In this document: one piece after another, positions 40,147-48,865 of the stretch
Layout of the letters: each line of letters starts with the position of its first letter
How positions within the stretch are numbered: the stretch's first letter is position 1
Assembly (NCBI GenBank): GCA_016744695.1
Contig: JADGDV010000016.1
Location: forward strand, 5,202-69,201
Direction: 5' to 3'
Source: Hahellaceae bacterium
GTDB lineage: Bacteria; Pseudomonadota; Gammaproteobacteria; Pseudomonadales; Oleiphilaceae
DNA length: 64,000 bases
Program-made: the position numbers and the translations under genes
The notes under the pieces: model-generated
The model's database searches: none
The model's input: only the letters and a program-made list of their open reading frames with translations
What the model was told of the DNA's origin: nothing

Positions 40147-40782
40147 CTAAGAAGATTTCCAGCGTCGAGCACCCAGCCAAATTAATCGAAGCTTGCGCAC
40201 CATGTTCTCCGTTAATTCTTGCTGAATAGCCGGGTTCACCTTACCCTGATCAAGTATATCAATAGTGATTTCAGACATCGTTGCCACGATCAATTGGGAG
40301 ATCATTTCTACGTCTTGGCTATCAACTTCAGGCAACATAGACACATTTCGAATATCTAGCACTAACTCATTGGCAAAGTACTTTAACTCATTGCGCAAGG
40401 CCGTTCGCAATGCAGGAGTGCCTCCTGTTCGACACTGACACATAAAATAAAAATGGTTTCGATGGGCACAAACAAAATCGACATAAACCTCAACAGAACC
40501 GCGAATAAACCCCTCCGCTGGTCCGCCATTTTTCACAACGTCATGTTGACGAGTCGCTCTCATTACTCTTCGAAGTATTAGGCCTAAATCATCTAGTAAA
40601 TTGAGTCCTAATTCTTCCATGTCCGAAAAGTGTCTGTAAAATGAAGTAGGTACCACCCCTGCATTCTTTGCGACCTCTCTCAGACTAATACTAGAAAAAT
40701 TATTACCCTTACCCACTAGCATTAATGCGGCATCCATCAGAGACGTTCTAGTCTGACGCTTTTTTTCTTCTCTACTCGCCAT
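40147..40782 (-). CDS. TetR regulator of the FabR type
   Basis: 211 residues. ISLREVAKNAGVVPTSFYRHF and the following DMEELGLNLLDDLG closely follow E. coli FabR, the repressor that balances unsaturated fatty acid synthesis in response to acyl chains. The C-terminal ligand domain aligns in length. Targets are not visible in this window; it is divergent from the unknown gene pair at 41028. A lipid-responsive role suits the WS/DGAT background. Confidence 0.82.
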   Translation of the reverse strand: MASREEKKRQTRTSLMDAALMLVGKGNNFSSISLREVAKNAGVVPTSFYRHFSDMEELGLNLLDDLGLILRRVMRATRQHDVVKNGGPAEGFIRGSVEVYVDFVCAHRNHFYFMCQCRTGGTPALRTALRNELKYFANELVLDIRNVSMLPEVDSQDVEMISQLIVATMSEITIDILDQGKVNPAIQQELTENMVRKLRLIWLGARRWKSS

Positions 40783-41027
40783 TCAAATAATTTCCGGAGC
40801 TACGTGCTTTAAAAAATAAGTATCTACATTTACACTTTATTACTAACTAATATTCGACACATTGTATCTATTTACTGAACATGCGTCACATAAACATAAC
40901 AGCGAGCTAATAGGTCGCAACCCAATCACATTCCAGAGCACAGGTATTGACTGCTTTAATTCATCAGATTATATTGAAGCACAACTGTACGCTCAACTGC
41001 ACACTAAAAAGTTTTGAGAGGTTTTTC

Positions 41028-41354
41028 ATGGCTAATTTACTACAAAAACTAGAAATCGCAAAAGATTTTGCACAAACGGCGGTTGACACCACGGTTTCAG
41101 CAGTTCAAAACGTACACTCAGTTATTGCAGATACGAGTTACAATGTACTCAATAACGGTGGTATTGATGAAGATCGTCTTAAAACGTTAAAAGAAAAGCA
41201 TGATGCCACCACAGGCCAAGTTTATAATGCAATAAGGGGTGTAAATCAGAACTTAGGGCAACTTGCATCAGATTATTTCGAGTCATTGGAAGACAGTGCG
41301 CATTCAGCAGATGTCATGAGTAAAAATAACAAATCAGACAATAAAACATCTTAA
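41028..41354 (+). CDS. Small helical hypothetical protein (phasin-like in composition)
   Basis: 108 residues from the ATG at 41028, chosen for its GAGAGG site. An amphipathic, Ala/Thr-rich helical N-terminus (KLEIAKDFAQTAVDTTVSAVQNVHSVI) resembles phasins in style, not in a clear family match. It is probably cytosolic and may coat a surface. It lies 15 bp before the next unknown gene and is divergent from the FabR-like gene. Confidence 0.6.
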   Translation: MANLLQKLEIAKDFAQTAVDTTVSAVQNVHSVIADTSYNVLNNGGIDEDRLKTLKEKHDATTGQVYNAIRGVNQNLGQLASDYFESLEDSAHSADVMSKNNKSDNKTS

Positions 41355-41369
41355 AACTGGAAATAATTT

Positions 41370-42413
41370 ATGGCGAATACCACGCACTCAGCAGAAGACA
41401 TAGCAAATAAACTTCTGGAACTTCATGTAAAGCACGAAATGGCTTCTTTCGACGAAGCAACCTTTATGACATGGGTTCGAGAAGAGTCTGAAACGTTATT
41501 AAGCTGGGTAAGAACCATTAATATCAGCCAACTTGTTTCTGCTCAAAAAATAAAAGACGTTATAAAATCAAATGTTGTAGAGCGAGAGATTCCTGGTGCC
41601 ATCGCCGAAATAGCTGGCGAAGCGGCCACTCACCTTTTTACCTCAGAGCAGCACCTGAACACTCACTTAAGCGAAATTATCAGTAATACTCAGTATGAAG
41701 AATTTGTCGACAAACTGCTTGAGCTTCATGAACAACGAAAAGAAGGTTTAAACAGAGTTATTGATCTTCCGATTTATAAAGACCTTATTTCAGGGGTGTT
41801 GTATCAAGCGATTACTCGGTACATTTATGAATCTAATATCATCACCAAGAAAGTTCCTGGTGTTTCATCTATGCTGAAAATGGGTTCAAAAATGGTGAAT
41901 AAAGCGGCGCCTAAGTTAGGCGGGGCCGTTGAAGATAATGTTAAAAGCTATATTTCAACTAATCTCTCTTTTATACTTAAAGAAAGTAAATCATTCCTTG
42001 AGAATAACCTTAGCGATGAAGAGTTAAAAGTCTCGGCAATGGACTTTTTAGATATGCTTGAAGATAGAACATTAGGGGAGTTTCAAGAGGGCATGAACAG
42101 CGTAGACCTCACAGAATTCGTTGCGCTGGGCTATGAATTTTGGCTTCGCTTTCGTACCACAGAATACTTTAAAAACTCCTATGAACTCATGGTGGATTAT
42201 TTCTTCGATAAATACAGCGAAGGTGATTTAGGCGTGCTACTTGACGATCTTGCGATTACCGAAGATGAAATAGTTAATGAAGCAGAACGATTTGCACCAC
42301 AGGTGGTTAAGACCTTTAAAGAAAGCGGTCAATTAGAAGGCCTAATTAAAAGACGACTAGAACGTTTTTATTCCTCTGACGCAGCACTATCCTGCTTAGG
42401 AAATATGGCATAA
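41370..42413 (+). CDS. Hypothetical helical protein, partner of the preceding gene
   Basis: 347 residues, not recognised. It is almost wholly alpha-helical and acidic, with no strong signal peptide. A weakly amphipathic block lies in the middle (VPGVSSMLKMGSKMVNKAAPKLGGAVED), and VDKLLELHEQRKEG echoes the N-terminal ANKLLELHVKHE, so the protein may contain a duplicated helical unit. It is co-transcribed with the small helical protein. Confidence 0.65.
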   Translation: MANTTHSAEDIANKLLELHVKHEMASFDEATFMTWVREESETLLSWVRTINISQLVSAQKIKDVIKSNVVEREIPGAIAEIAGEAATHLFTSEQHLNTHLSEIISNTQYEEFVDKLLELHEQRKEGLNRVIDLPIYKDLISGVLYQAITRYIYESNIITKKVPGVSSMLKMGSKMVNKAAPKLGGAVEDNVKSYISTNLSFILKESKSFLENNLSDEELKVSAMDFLDMLEDRTLGEFQEGMNSVDLTEFVALGYEFWLRFRTTEYFKNSYELMVDYFFDKYSEGDLGVLLDDLAITEDEIVNEAERFAPQVVKTFKESGQLEGLIKRRLERFYSSDAALSCLGNMA

Positions 42414-42427
42414 CTTAAAGACTAATT

Positions 42428-42452
42428 TAGCAGGCAATCCCAATGCCTGCTA
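42428..42452. terminator. Terminator hairpin between convergent genes
   Basis: TAGCAGGCA (42428-42436) and TGCCTGCTA (42444-42452) make a 9-bp stem with a 7-base loop, followed by a pyrimidine-rich stretch. Confidence 0.7.
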
Positions 42453-42485
42453 CCCTCCTCTCTTTCACAAGCAAGACTCACAGTC

Positions 42486-42869
42486 CTAATTTTCAGCAGT
42501 ATAAGATTTTAAAAATGTTGTTGTAGTCTCTGTTGGCGTTTTAAAAAACAGATTATTGTTGTAACCCTTACTCGTCAAAGCAGTACCCTTCACGACGCCA
42601 ATTGCTTGTAGAAGTAGTTTCTTATTATGATGAAATGCATCGATCTCAACAAAAACAAGATCACCCATTTTCAGGCCTAAATTTAGTGTAACTAATGCGC
42701 CGTTGGGAGATACATTTTCAGTTTGACCCGTTAATACTTTCTTATCTGTAGTCCTAATGGTTACTCGCCAAGCGACCTTCTTACGAAGGCTTCTACGCTT
42801 TTCTTTAGTCGACGCCTTACCAATATCTATTCTTACAAATGATTTTGGAGGTGACATAATAGATTCCAC
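42486..42869 (-). CDS. PilZ-domain protein
   Basis: 127 residues. RRSLRKKVAW supplies the RxxxR arm, and NVSPNGALV the (D/N)xSxxG motif with Asn in first place, so cyclic-di-GMP binding is likely. It is a single-domain cytosolic receptor. With four GGDEF/EAL/HD-GYP genes nearby it may read their signal, but PilZ proteins act on many targets. Confidence 0.82.
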   Translation of the reverse strand: MESIMSPPKSFVRIDIGKASTKEKRRSLRKKVAWRVTIRTTDKKVLTGQTENVSPNGALVTLNLGLKMGDLVFVEIDAFHHNKKLLLQAIGVVKGTALTSKGYNNNLFFKTPTETTTTFLKSYTAEN

Positions 42870-43022
42870 AAATAAGAGTTCACTTATTACCTTAGTACAA
42901 ATATAGCGGTTTCATAATAAACCCATTAGGCCATTTTAATTTTCTGGCAACTGAACAGCACCGCTTTACATAATTTTAAATACTTAACAGTTGAAATATA
43001 CATACCATCAGGCTAGTATTCA

Positions 43023-43038
43023 CTGATCATTTATACAG
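43023..43038 (+). promoter_or_regulatory. LexA (SOS) box
   Basis: CTG-ATCATTTATA-CAG matches the gammaproteobacterial CTG-N10-CAG LexA box with an AT-rich centre and flanking A/TA. It lies 14 bp before the yebG start. Confidence 0.85.
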
Positions 43039-43052
43039 TACCGGAGTAAACA

Positions 43053-43349
43053 ATGGCGGTAACCACCTTATATATGTCTGACAGAGATCTCGAAAAACGT
43101 ACATTCACCGATAAAAAAGAAGCTGATGCACTAGATAAGAAACTAGAGCTTGCTGAAAACCTACGTTTATTTCTTGAAGCTAAAATTGAAGGCATGAGTG
43201 AAGAAATGGCTGAAGAAATTGGCCTGCTCATCGCTGACAACAAAGACCAGATGCTTATTGCTCTCAAGGGAAAACCTGAAGTATTGATGGAAACAAACCA
43301 AGATAAAGGAAATATTGAATCAATAGATTCACAAAAGAAAGCGGGTTAG
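43053..43349 (+). CDS. yebG: YebG-family SOS-induced protein
   Basis: 98 residues. The N-terminal MAVTTLYMSDRDLEKRTFTDKKEADALDK pattern fits YebG (E. coli: a strand, then TSKKEADAYDK), and the middle helices fit too. YebG is a small DNA-damage-inducible protein of unclear function, controlled by LexA. The LexA box directly upstream supports the call. Shine-Dalgarno CCGGAG. Confidence 0.88.
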   Translation: MAVTTLYMSDRDLEKRTFTDKKEADALDKKLELAENLRLFLEAKIEGMSEEMAEEIGLLIADNKDQMLIALKGKPEVLMETNQDKGNIESIDSQKKAG

Positions 43350-43358
43350 CCGACTATA

Positions 43359-43399
43359 GAAAAGCAGCAGATTAACACTCTATTCATATAGCTGCTTTT
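43359..43399. terminator. Terminator candidate after yebG
   Basis: GAAAAGCAGC (43359-43368) pairs with GCTGCTTTT (43391-43399) over a 22-base loop, followed by TC. Its right arm lies within the end of the convergent gene. Confidence 0.6.
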
Positions 43400-44225
43400 T
43401 CTTGTCATCATTAGCGTCATACAAGGAGTCCCATCCTTTCTCCTCTTGCTCATCAGTAGACAACCCAGCAGCAACATCAGAACCTATTGCTTCTTGCTGT
43501 ACCAACAGTTCTCTATTTTGCTCTATCATTTTCTGGCATTCCAGCACCCCCTGCTCAGCTAAATCAAATTCCAAATACTTATTAAATTCATTAATTGCAT
43601 TGGCATAATGATGAACCGCTAGGCGGTATTCTTTTTTAACGGAGGCCAGCCCACCTTGGTCTCGATGAAAATCAGTCATACATTTAACAGACAGCCACTT
43701 TAGTTGCGGTGTTACTTCATCAACTACATTCTGACTAATGGCCAGTGACCGTGCTTGAATTTCAATAAAACGGCTTAAGTCAGTTAAGTTAACCTGTACC
43801 TCTCGTGCTTCTAATGCTGTTTTAATCGTTACTGGAGGGGGTGTTACAAAATTAGCTTGTAACTCATCTAACATTGCTTGATTACGAAATATTTTTGGTG
43901 GGAGCAATTGGTTCTCTGGTGTCTCTTGCTTTAACTTTGCCAAGAACGCGATGGATCGCTCTAAAAGCAATAATCGGCACTCTCTAGTTAGGTATTGAGG
44001 CGATATTCTATGTAAAAAACGTTGAGTCAGCCGATAAGCATGTGTCAACTGTGCAACTCTGCGAATTTTTTCCAGTTGCGCAGCCTGGTAACGCTGGTAA
44101 AAATGCAGTGCCACAGGGGCCGCGAAGCAGATAAACAGTGTTATAGCACCAAAAATAAGTGTAGCCATAGCGTAACAGTAATCATTCAGATTAAAGTGAT
44201 AGTGTAACGATATCCACACGATCAT
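43380..44225 (-). CDS. Hypothetical protein with one N-terminal membrane helix
   Basis: 281 residues; an alternative start is ATG 44168 (MATLIFG). One membrane helix (TLIFGAITLFICFAAPVALHF) is followed by a long helical cytosolic part with two Arg-rich segments and a very acidic end (DEQEEKGWDSLYDANDD). No family is recognised. It lies alone between yebG and a binding-protein gene. Confidence 0.65.
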   Translation of the reverse strand: MIVWISLHYHFNLNDYCYAMATLIFGAITLFICFAAPVALHFYQRYQAAQLEKIRRVAQLTHAYRLTQRFLHRISPQYLTRECRLLLLERSIAFLAKLKQETPENQLLPPKIFRNQAMLDELQANFVTPPPVTIKTALEAREVQVNLTDLSRFIEIQARSLAISQNVVDEVTPQLKWLSVKCMTDFHRDQGGLASVKKEYRLAVHHYANAINEFNKYLEFDLAEQGVLECQKMIEQNRELLVQQEAIGSDVAAGLSTDEQEEKGWDSLYDANDDKKKQLYE

Positions 44226-44307
44226 CTGTCAGAAAATGGCTATATTTTGTCACTATTTGTTACTAAGCACGCCCCGAGCAATTAATGAGAGCGTGCTGTG
44301 TTCTCAA

Positions 44308-45099
44308 TTATTCGTAGTGCTTTTTATGAGAAGCAATAATAGTGTCAATCACCCCTTCCGCCTTCATTTTACTTACTTCCCTGTTAAATACCTCAAGAAT
44401 ACCTGCGCCTTTTTTGTTATATAAGCTCATCGCAATACGCAGCCCTTTCTCTGATAGTGGTTTTTGAATAACGTCTATCTCCTTAAGTCTGCTCGGCATA
44501 TAGTTTTTCAATTCATGGCGCATAACCCATGCATCACCCAAAGCCAAGTCTGCTCGCTTGTCTACCAGGTTCATCAAAGACTGAACCACATGGTTACTTT
44601 TAACCTGATATATTCCAGGGTAGGAGTCAAACTCTTCTCCGTAGGCATATTCATTGACTGTTGCAACCATAAGCCCTTCTAAGTCAGACAGCGTATTAAA
44701 TGAAATACCGCTTCCCTTACGCTTGATAAAGCTTAATTTATTCATCATAAAGGGCTCACTAAACTGATGAAAACGTGCCCGTTCATCAGAATACCAAGTA
44801 CCTAAAATAACATCATAGACCCCCACTTCCATGCCTTCTCTTACTTCCTTCCAAGATGGAATCATGACCACTTCAATTTCTATATTAGCTCTATTAAAAA
44901 CTTCAGTGACAATTTCAACCGCAATACCCTGATTAGGTAAATCTCGTCCGATATATGGAGGCCAGCTTGAGGTGGCTAATTTAAGAGGTTCAGATGGTTT
45001 AAGCGTGTCAGAAAACGACACTCCACCCCAAAATAGCGTACACAGCAGCAAGCACCACTGACCCAGTCGTGGGATTCTATTTGTTTGTTTCACTCGCAT
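44308..45099 (-). CDS. Periplasmic solute-binding protein, SBP_bac_3 family
   Basis: 263 residues. The signal peptide ends near residue 30 (LLLCTLFWGGVSFSD). LKLATSSWPPYIGRDLPNQGIAVEIVTEVF is the characteristic PBPb start, and VILGTWYSDERA the inter-lobe hinge. Such orphan proteins without ABC permease genes often act as sensors or scavengers of amino acids. No permease is adjacent. Confidence 0.88.
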   Translation of the reverse strand: MRVKQTNRIPRLGQWCLLLCTLFWGGVSFSDTLKPSEPLKLATSSWPPYIGRDLPNQGIAVEIVTEVFNRANIEIEVVMIPSWKEVREGMEVGVYDVILGTWYSDERARFHQFSEPFMMNKLSFIKRKGSGISFNTLSDLEGLMVATVNEYAYGEEFDSYPGIYQVKSNHVVQSLMNLVDKRADLALGDAWVMRHELKNYMPSRLKEIDVIQKPLSEKGLRIAMSLYNKKGAGILEVFNREVSKMKAEGVIDTIIASHKKHYE

Positions 45100-45161
45100 T
45101 CAACCTTTTATTATTTAATATTTTCCGCTCTTATGGCGAATAAATTTTGATTATAAACTCA

Positions 45162-46628
45162 TCATACAACCTTATGATACTTGAGTTTTTTGTTTTTAGC
45201 TGCATGACTAAAACGATGACGATCAATCTGCTTAACACACTGACTAACAACCTCACCTGCATCAGGGAATAATTTTTCATCACCAATTAATCCAAACTGA
45301 ATGTGCCCTGCATAGCTCATAACACTAAGCCCTAGACCTACGCCGCCCGTTTGTGGAACCCAAAATATTTGTTCTCTTATTTGAGCGCCACCAAAATACC
45401 TAAAAGTCTTTGAACCAGGTACATTAGAAATCACGGCACTGGTTTTTTTAGAAAAAACATCCAACAATGGTTTTTGGACTGTTTTCGGCAGTAAGCCAGC
45501 GGCGAATAGCAAGCCAAATGACACGCCAGGCTGCAGAGATGCTTTAAGCTCAATCATGTCATGTTTAAGCTTATAAACGCGCTCGATAGGATTTGAAATC
45601 CCTATAGGCAAAGGAACAAAGACAGTACCAAACTGATTACCTAATTGCTTCGATTGATCAAACTCTTCTCGCCCACCTTCTGTAGGTCGAATATTGACGG
45701 GTACCGTGACATGAATAACCTGATCATCAACTTCATCTCCAGATGCCAGCATTTTTTCCCTTAAAGCACCCGCCACACATGAAAGCAACAGATCATTAAT
45801 TTTACAGCCCAACTCTTTAGATAAACTCTTAACTTGTTCTAATGGTACGGGGTCAGACCAAGCACAAGTCTTTCTTACCCCTAGGCGACGCTTAAGTGAT
45901 GAAGGTGAGTCTGAAGGAATCAACGCTAATTTGGCGACCTCTGAAACAATCTTTAAGCCATCATTTGCATACATTTTAATGAGGTCATGATCACGAATTA
46001 AGTGCACACTTTCTTCTGAAGCCTTAACCCCTATCCGAGTATACTTATCAACAGTATTCACAGCCTTATCAATCCACTTTTGATACCTAGGCCATGGATA
46101 AAAGTCTTCTAAAGGCTTGTGCTCTTGCTTGGTGACCGCTTCTAGGTTGATAAACGGCTTAACATTAGAATCACCGTCTGTAATAGAGTGAAATACCGAC
46201 ACAAGAGCAGCGCCATCAGCATAACAATGATGAATGCGCAAAATAGCGACCACACCATCCATATAGTTTTCAATAAAATGAATCTGCCAAAGGGGTCTCG
46301 CGGGGTCAAGCCTCACGCTTAGCTGGTCTGCAAGATATTCTTGTAATATTGCTTTGTCAGCCGGCTCGGGCAAGGCGACCCTGTGAACGTGATTACTTAG
46401 ATCAAAATAGGGATCAAGCTCCCAAAAGTATTGCCCTGAATGTTCAACAGGGCTCTTTTTAAATCGATCATAGCTTAAGAACCTATGTTTAATAGTGGCT
46501 TTGAAACTTTCAAAATCCATTTGATCAATAACCAGCATGGCATTAATGATCATCAAATTAGTTGGGCTATCCATTCTCAGCCAAGCGGTATCCACTCCAC
46601 TCATAGGCTCATGCGCGTCATTGCTCAT
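45162..46628 (-). CDS. Second wax ester synthase/DGAT
   Basis: 488 residues from the ATG at 46628, preceded by GAGGAGAG; a start six codons earlier would just translate the ribosome-binding site. HHCYADG is the HHxxxDG catalytic motif and SAVISNVPGS the later conserved block. It is a paralogue of the gene at 9837, only moderately similar by eye. It makes wax esters or triacylglycerol. Its upstream region contains two palindromes. Confidence 0.92.
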   Translation of the reverse strand: MSNDAHEPMSGVDTAWLRMDSPTNLMIINAMLVIDQMDFESFKATIKHRFLSYDRFKKSPVEHSGQYFWELDPYFDLSNHVHRVALPEPADKAILQEYLADQLSVRLDPARPLWQIHFIENYMDGVVAILRIHHCYADGAALVSVFHSITDGDSNVKPFINLEAVTKQEHKPLEDFYPWPRYQKWIDKAVNTVDKYTRIGVKASEESVHLIRDHDLIKMYANDGLKIVSEVAKLALIPSDSPSSLKRRLGVRKTCAWSDPVPLEQVKSLSKELGCKINDLLLSCVAGALREKMLASGDEVDDQVIHVTVPVNIRPTEGGREEFDQSKQLGNQFGTVFVPLPIGISNPIERVYKLKHDMIELKASLQPGVSFGLLFAAGLLPKTVQKPLLDVFSKKTSAVISNVPGSKTFRYFGGAQIREQIFWVPQTGGVGLGLSVMSYAGHIQFGLIGDEKLFPDAGEVVSQCVKQIDRHRFSHAAKNKKLKYHKVV

Positions 46629-46862
46629 GCTGCTCTCCTCTTCCATAACACCGCAATATTAACCTATGGCGACAACAGTTCAAGTGTATCTAAATACATA
46701 CATAAGGTATTTAGATGTGAGTAATATCCCTACCCTATACCTTGTAACAAAAAATAACACTTTTGTGCATATTCATGTCCTATAATAAATTCAGAAGCTT
46801 AGCCTTTATTTTGAAACATAAATATCAATAAGCAGTTAATTTTTAGCATCACTAATTATTCG

Positions 46863-46878
46863 CATTATCACGATAATG
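46863..46878. promoter_or_regulatory. Palindrome in the 453-bp gap before the alpha/beta hydrolase gene
   Basis: CATTATC-AC-GATAATG is a perfect 7-bp inverted repeat. It lies 19 bp before another palindrome in the gap between the divergent WS/DGAT and hydrolase genes. Confidence 0.45.
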
Positions 46879-46896
46879 AGCTAAAAACCACCTGTT

Positions 46897-46913
46897 TATA
46901 CTAAAGTAGTATA
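46897..46913. promoter_or_regulatory. Second palindrome in the same gap
   Basis: TATACTA-AAG-TAGTATA is a perfect 7-bp inverted repeat. The rest of the gap (46629-47081) shows no gene or clear structure. Confidence 0.45.
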
Positions 46914-47081
46914 GCTTTAAGCATATAGATTTTGGCAAGCTTAGTTAAATTTTAGTAAGATTGTTGGTATAAGGAAAACAATAAAGATGTAACGGATTCG
47001 TCAAAGGTTCAGAGACAAGTATGCACCCCAATATAAAATGGTTGTGCGAAGTCTGTTACCCACATTGGGAGAGAACGCTTA

Positions 47082-48014
47082 ATGAAGGCAATACACGCCA
47101 GAAAGCTAATAAAATCCATAGATAAAACTTACACAGAAATGTTTTCAGGTAAAATCTTTACCGTAGGCAAAGGCGCTGTTGCAGTAAGAAGCCACAGCGG
47201 AAAAGCCTCACACACGGTTATTGGTGTACATGGGTTTCTTGAAAACCACTGCTACTTCACCCAATCTTATCAAGATGCCACCACAGAATTAATACTACTT
47301 ACCTGTAGCAACTATCACGTGCCAGTTAATGGACTTTCACCAGAACCCGCTCCGTGGGAAATACCTATAAAGGCACTTGAAGGCACCATTGAATATGATG
47401 CCAGCATATTAAACCAGGCAATGGAAAACCTGCCTACCACTGAGAATATACGAGTCCATGGGCACTCTCGCGGTGGGGCAGTTGTATTGGAAGCCATCAT
47501 TCAGCGTCCTGACTTATATAAAAATGCAGACGTTGTACTAGAAGCCCCTGTTCTGCCACAAGGTCAACTTCACCCTTTAGTTATGGCACTATTAGAGCCT
47601 GTTAGCCACGGCATGTGGCCATGGGTTATTCGTTTTATTAATAGCACACCCACTACATCTTACGGTAATGGTTTCTTTGGTAAAATGAACACTCGAAAGA
47701 AACAACTTCTCGGTAAGATTTTTACTGCGACAAAAGATCATCTTACGATTGTAAGAAATATCGAAAACATTATGGAATGGATGGAAAGAACGCCCTTTGA
47801 TGTTTATAACGATATAAAACATGGCACTTTTTTAATTGCGAAAGTAGATAGAATCTTAGATAGAGGCTTAATGCTAACCAGCGCCGAGAATAGTCCAAAC
47901 TCAATGAGAATCATTGAAACTGAGGCACCCAGTCACTTCGTAACGCTTGATAGCCAAGAATGGATTCCTTCCCTTGATTTCTTTCAAGAAACTAATTTAC
48001 AGACTGCTCAATAG
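47082..48014 (+). CDS. Alpha/beta hydrolase
   Basis: 310 residues. The oxyanion strand reads VIGVHGFLENHCYF, the nucleophile elbow HGHSRGGAVV, and a late His lies in PSHFVTL. This places it in the alpha/beta hydrolase superfamily, but no subfamily is evident. No signal peptide. Lipid ester hydrolysis is possible, given a WS/DGAT gene next door. A hairpin overlaps its stop codon. Confidence 0.82.
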   Translation: MKAIHARKLIKSIDKTYTEMFSGKIFTVGKGAVAVRSHSGKASHTVIGVHGFLENHCYFTQSYQDATTELILLTCSNYHVPVNGLSPEPAPWEIPIKALEGTIEYDASILNQAMENLPTTENIRVHGHSRGGAVVLEAIIQRPDLYKNADVVLEAPVLPQGQLHPLVMALLEPVSHGMWPWVIRFINSTPTTSYGNGFFGKMNTRKKQLLGKIFTATKDHLTIVRNIENIMEWMERTPFDVYNDIKHGTFLIAKVDRILDRGLMLTSAENSPNSMRIIETEAPSHFVTLDSQEWIPSLDFFQETNLQTAQ

Positions 48015-48022
48015 CAGTCTGT
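47999..48022. terminator. Strong hairpin over the stop codon of the hydrolase gene
   Basis: ACAGACTGCT-CAAT-AGCAGTCTGT is a perfect 10-bp stem with a 4-base loop that includes the TAG stop. There is no T-run, so termination may be weak or the hairpin may have another role. Confidence 0.6.
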
Positions 48023-48121
48023 ACCGCTTAGCTCCACAAAAGAACATCCTTATTTTCTCTTCAAAATAAACAAATAGTGTAGAATACCCCCCTCGAACAC
48101 TTTTTTACTTAAGAGAGCTAC

Positions 48122-48865
48122 ATGTACAGGGATAAGTTAATTAACACCAAAGTAAAAAGCGATAACTCAGAACGACTTCAACAACTTCTACTCGACTACC
48201 ACAACTTCAGGTATCGCTCAGACAAGTCACTTGAATCACCAATAGCAAAGCTCAGCGACTGGCAGGCTGCTCGCCTGAAAAAGACACACCATGACCTATA
48301 TACCACACCACGATACCATCAAGGCTTAGAGTTTCTACTTAAAGACCTTTATGCACCTAAAGAATTTACCCATAGAGATGATGATCTTGAGCGGGTTTTC
48401 CCAACCATGGTGAAGCTGCTACCAGACAACCTACTCTATACCATTGGCTTATTGGTGGAGCTAAACCTGCTCACCCAGCAATTAGATGAACAACTGGCTC
48501 ATACGCTGTTCAATGAACTTAACATTGATGAAATCACAGAAGAGAGCTACTGCGAAGCCTACCGCCTATGCGATAACAAAACCCAGCGTGCGCACCAAAC
48601 ACAGCTCATTGCTAATATAGGTAACGATCTTGATGTTTATGTGCGAAGCCGTTTAGTTCGTTTTACCCTAAAAATGACACGTTCACCGGCAGAAATGGCA
48701 AAACTGGGTAATTTACATAGTTTTTTACGGCGCGGCTTTGAAGCCTTTCATGAGATGAAAGGGGTAGACGAATTACTCGAAATCATTGTCGACAGAGAAA
48801 CTAATATTCTTAATGCTATTTTCAACAACAACGCATCACCTTTACTTCTACAGGATAAGTCATGA
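48122..48865 (+). CDS. FFLEELY-motif protein
   Basis: 247 residues. QGLEFLLKDLYAPKEFTHRDDDLERVFP is a variant of the FFLEELY signature (FLKDLY) that names this uncharacterised gammaproteobacterial family. It is helical and cytosolic. Its stop overlaps the next gene's ATG (ATGA), coupling it to a crotonase; the pair may be linked to fatty acid metabolism. Confidence 0.85.
   Translation: MYRDKLINTKVKSDNSERLQQLLLDYHNFRYRSDKSLESPIAKLSDWQAARLKKTHHDLYTTPRYHQGLEFLLKDLYAPKEFTHRDDDLERVFPTMVKLLPDNLLYTIGLLVELNLLTQQLDEQLAHTLFNELNIDEITEESYCEAYRLCDNKTQRAHQTQLIANIGNDLDVYVRSRLVRFTLKMTRSPAEMAKLGNLHSFLRRGFEAFHEMKGVDELLEIIVDRETNILNAIFNNNASPLLLQDKS

Noticed and set aside
43053..43267. Minus-strand frame across yebG
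   Set aside because: Serine-rich shadow of the yebG coding strand without similarity; the LexA box and YebG pattern support the plus strand.
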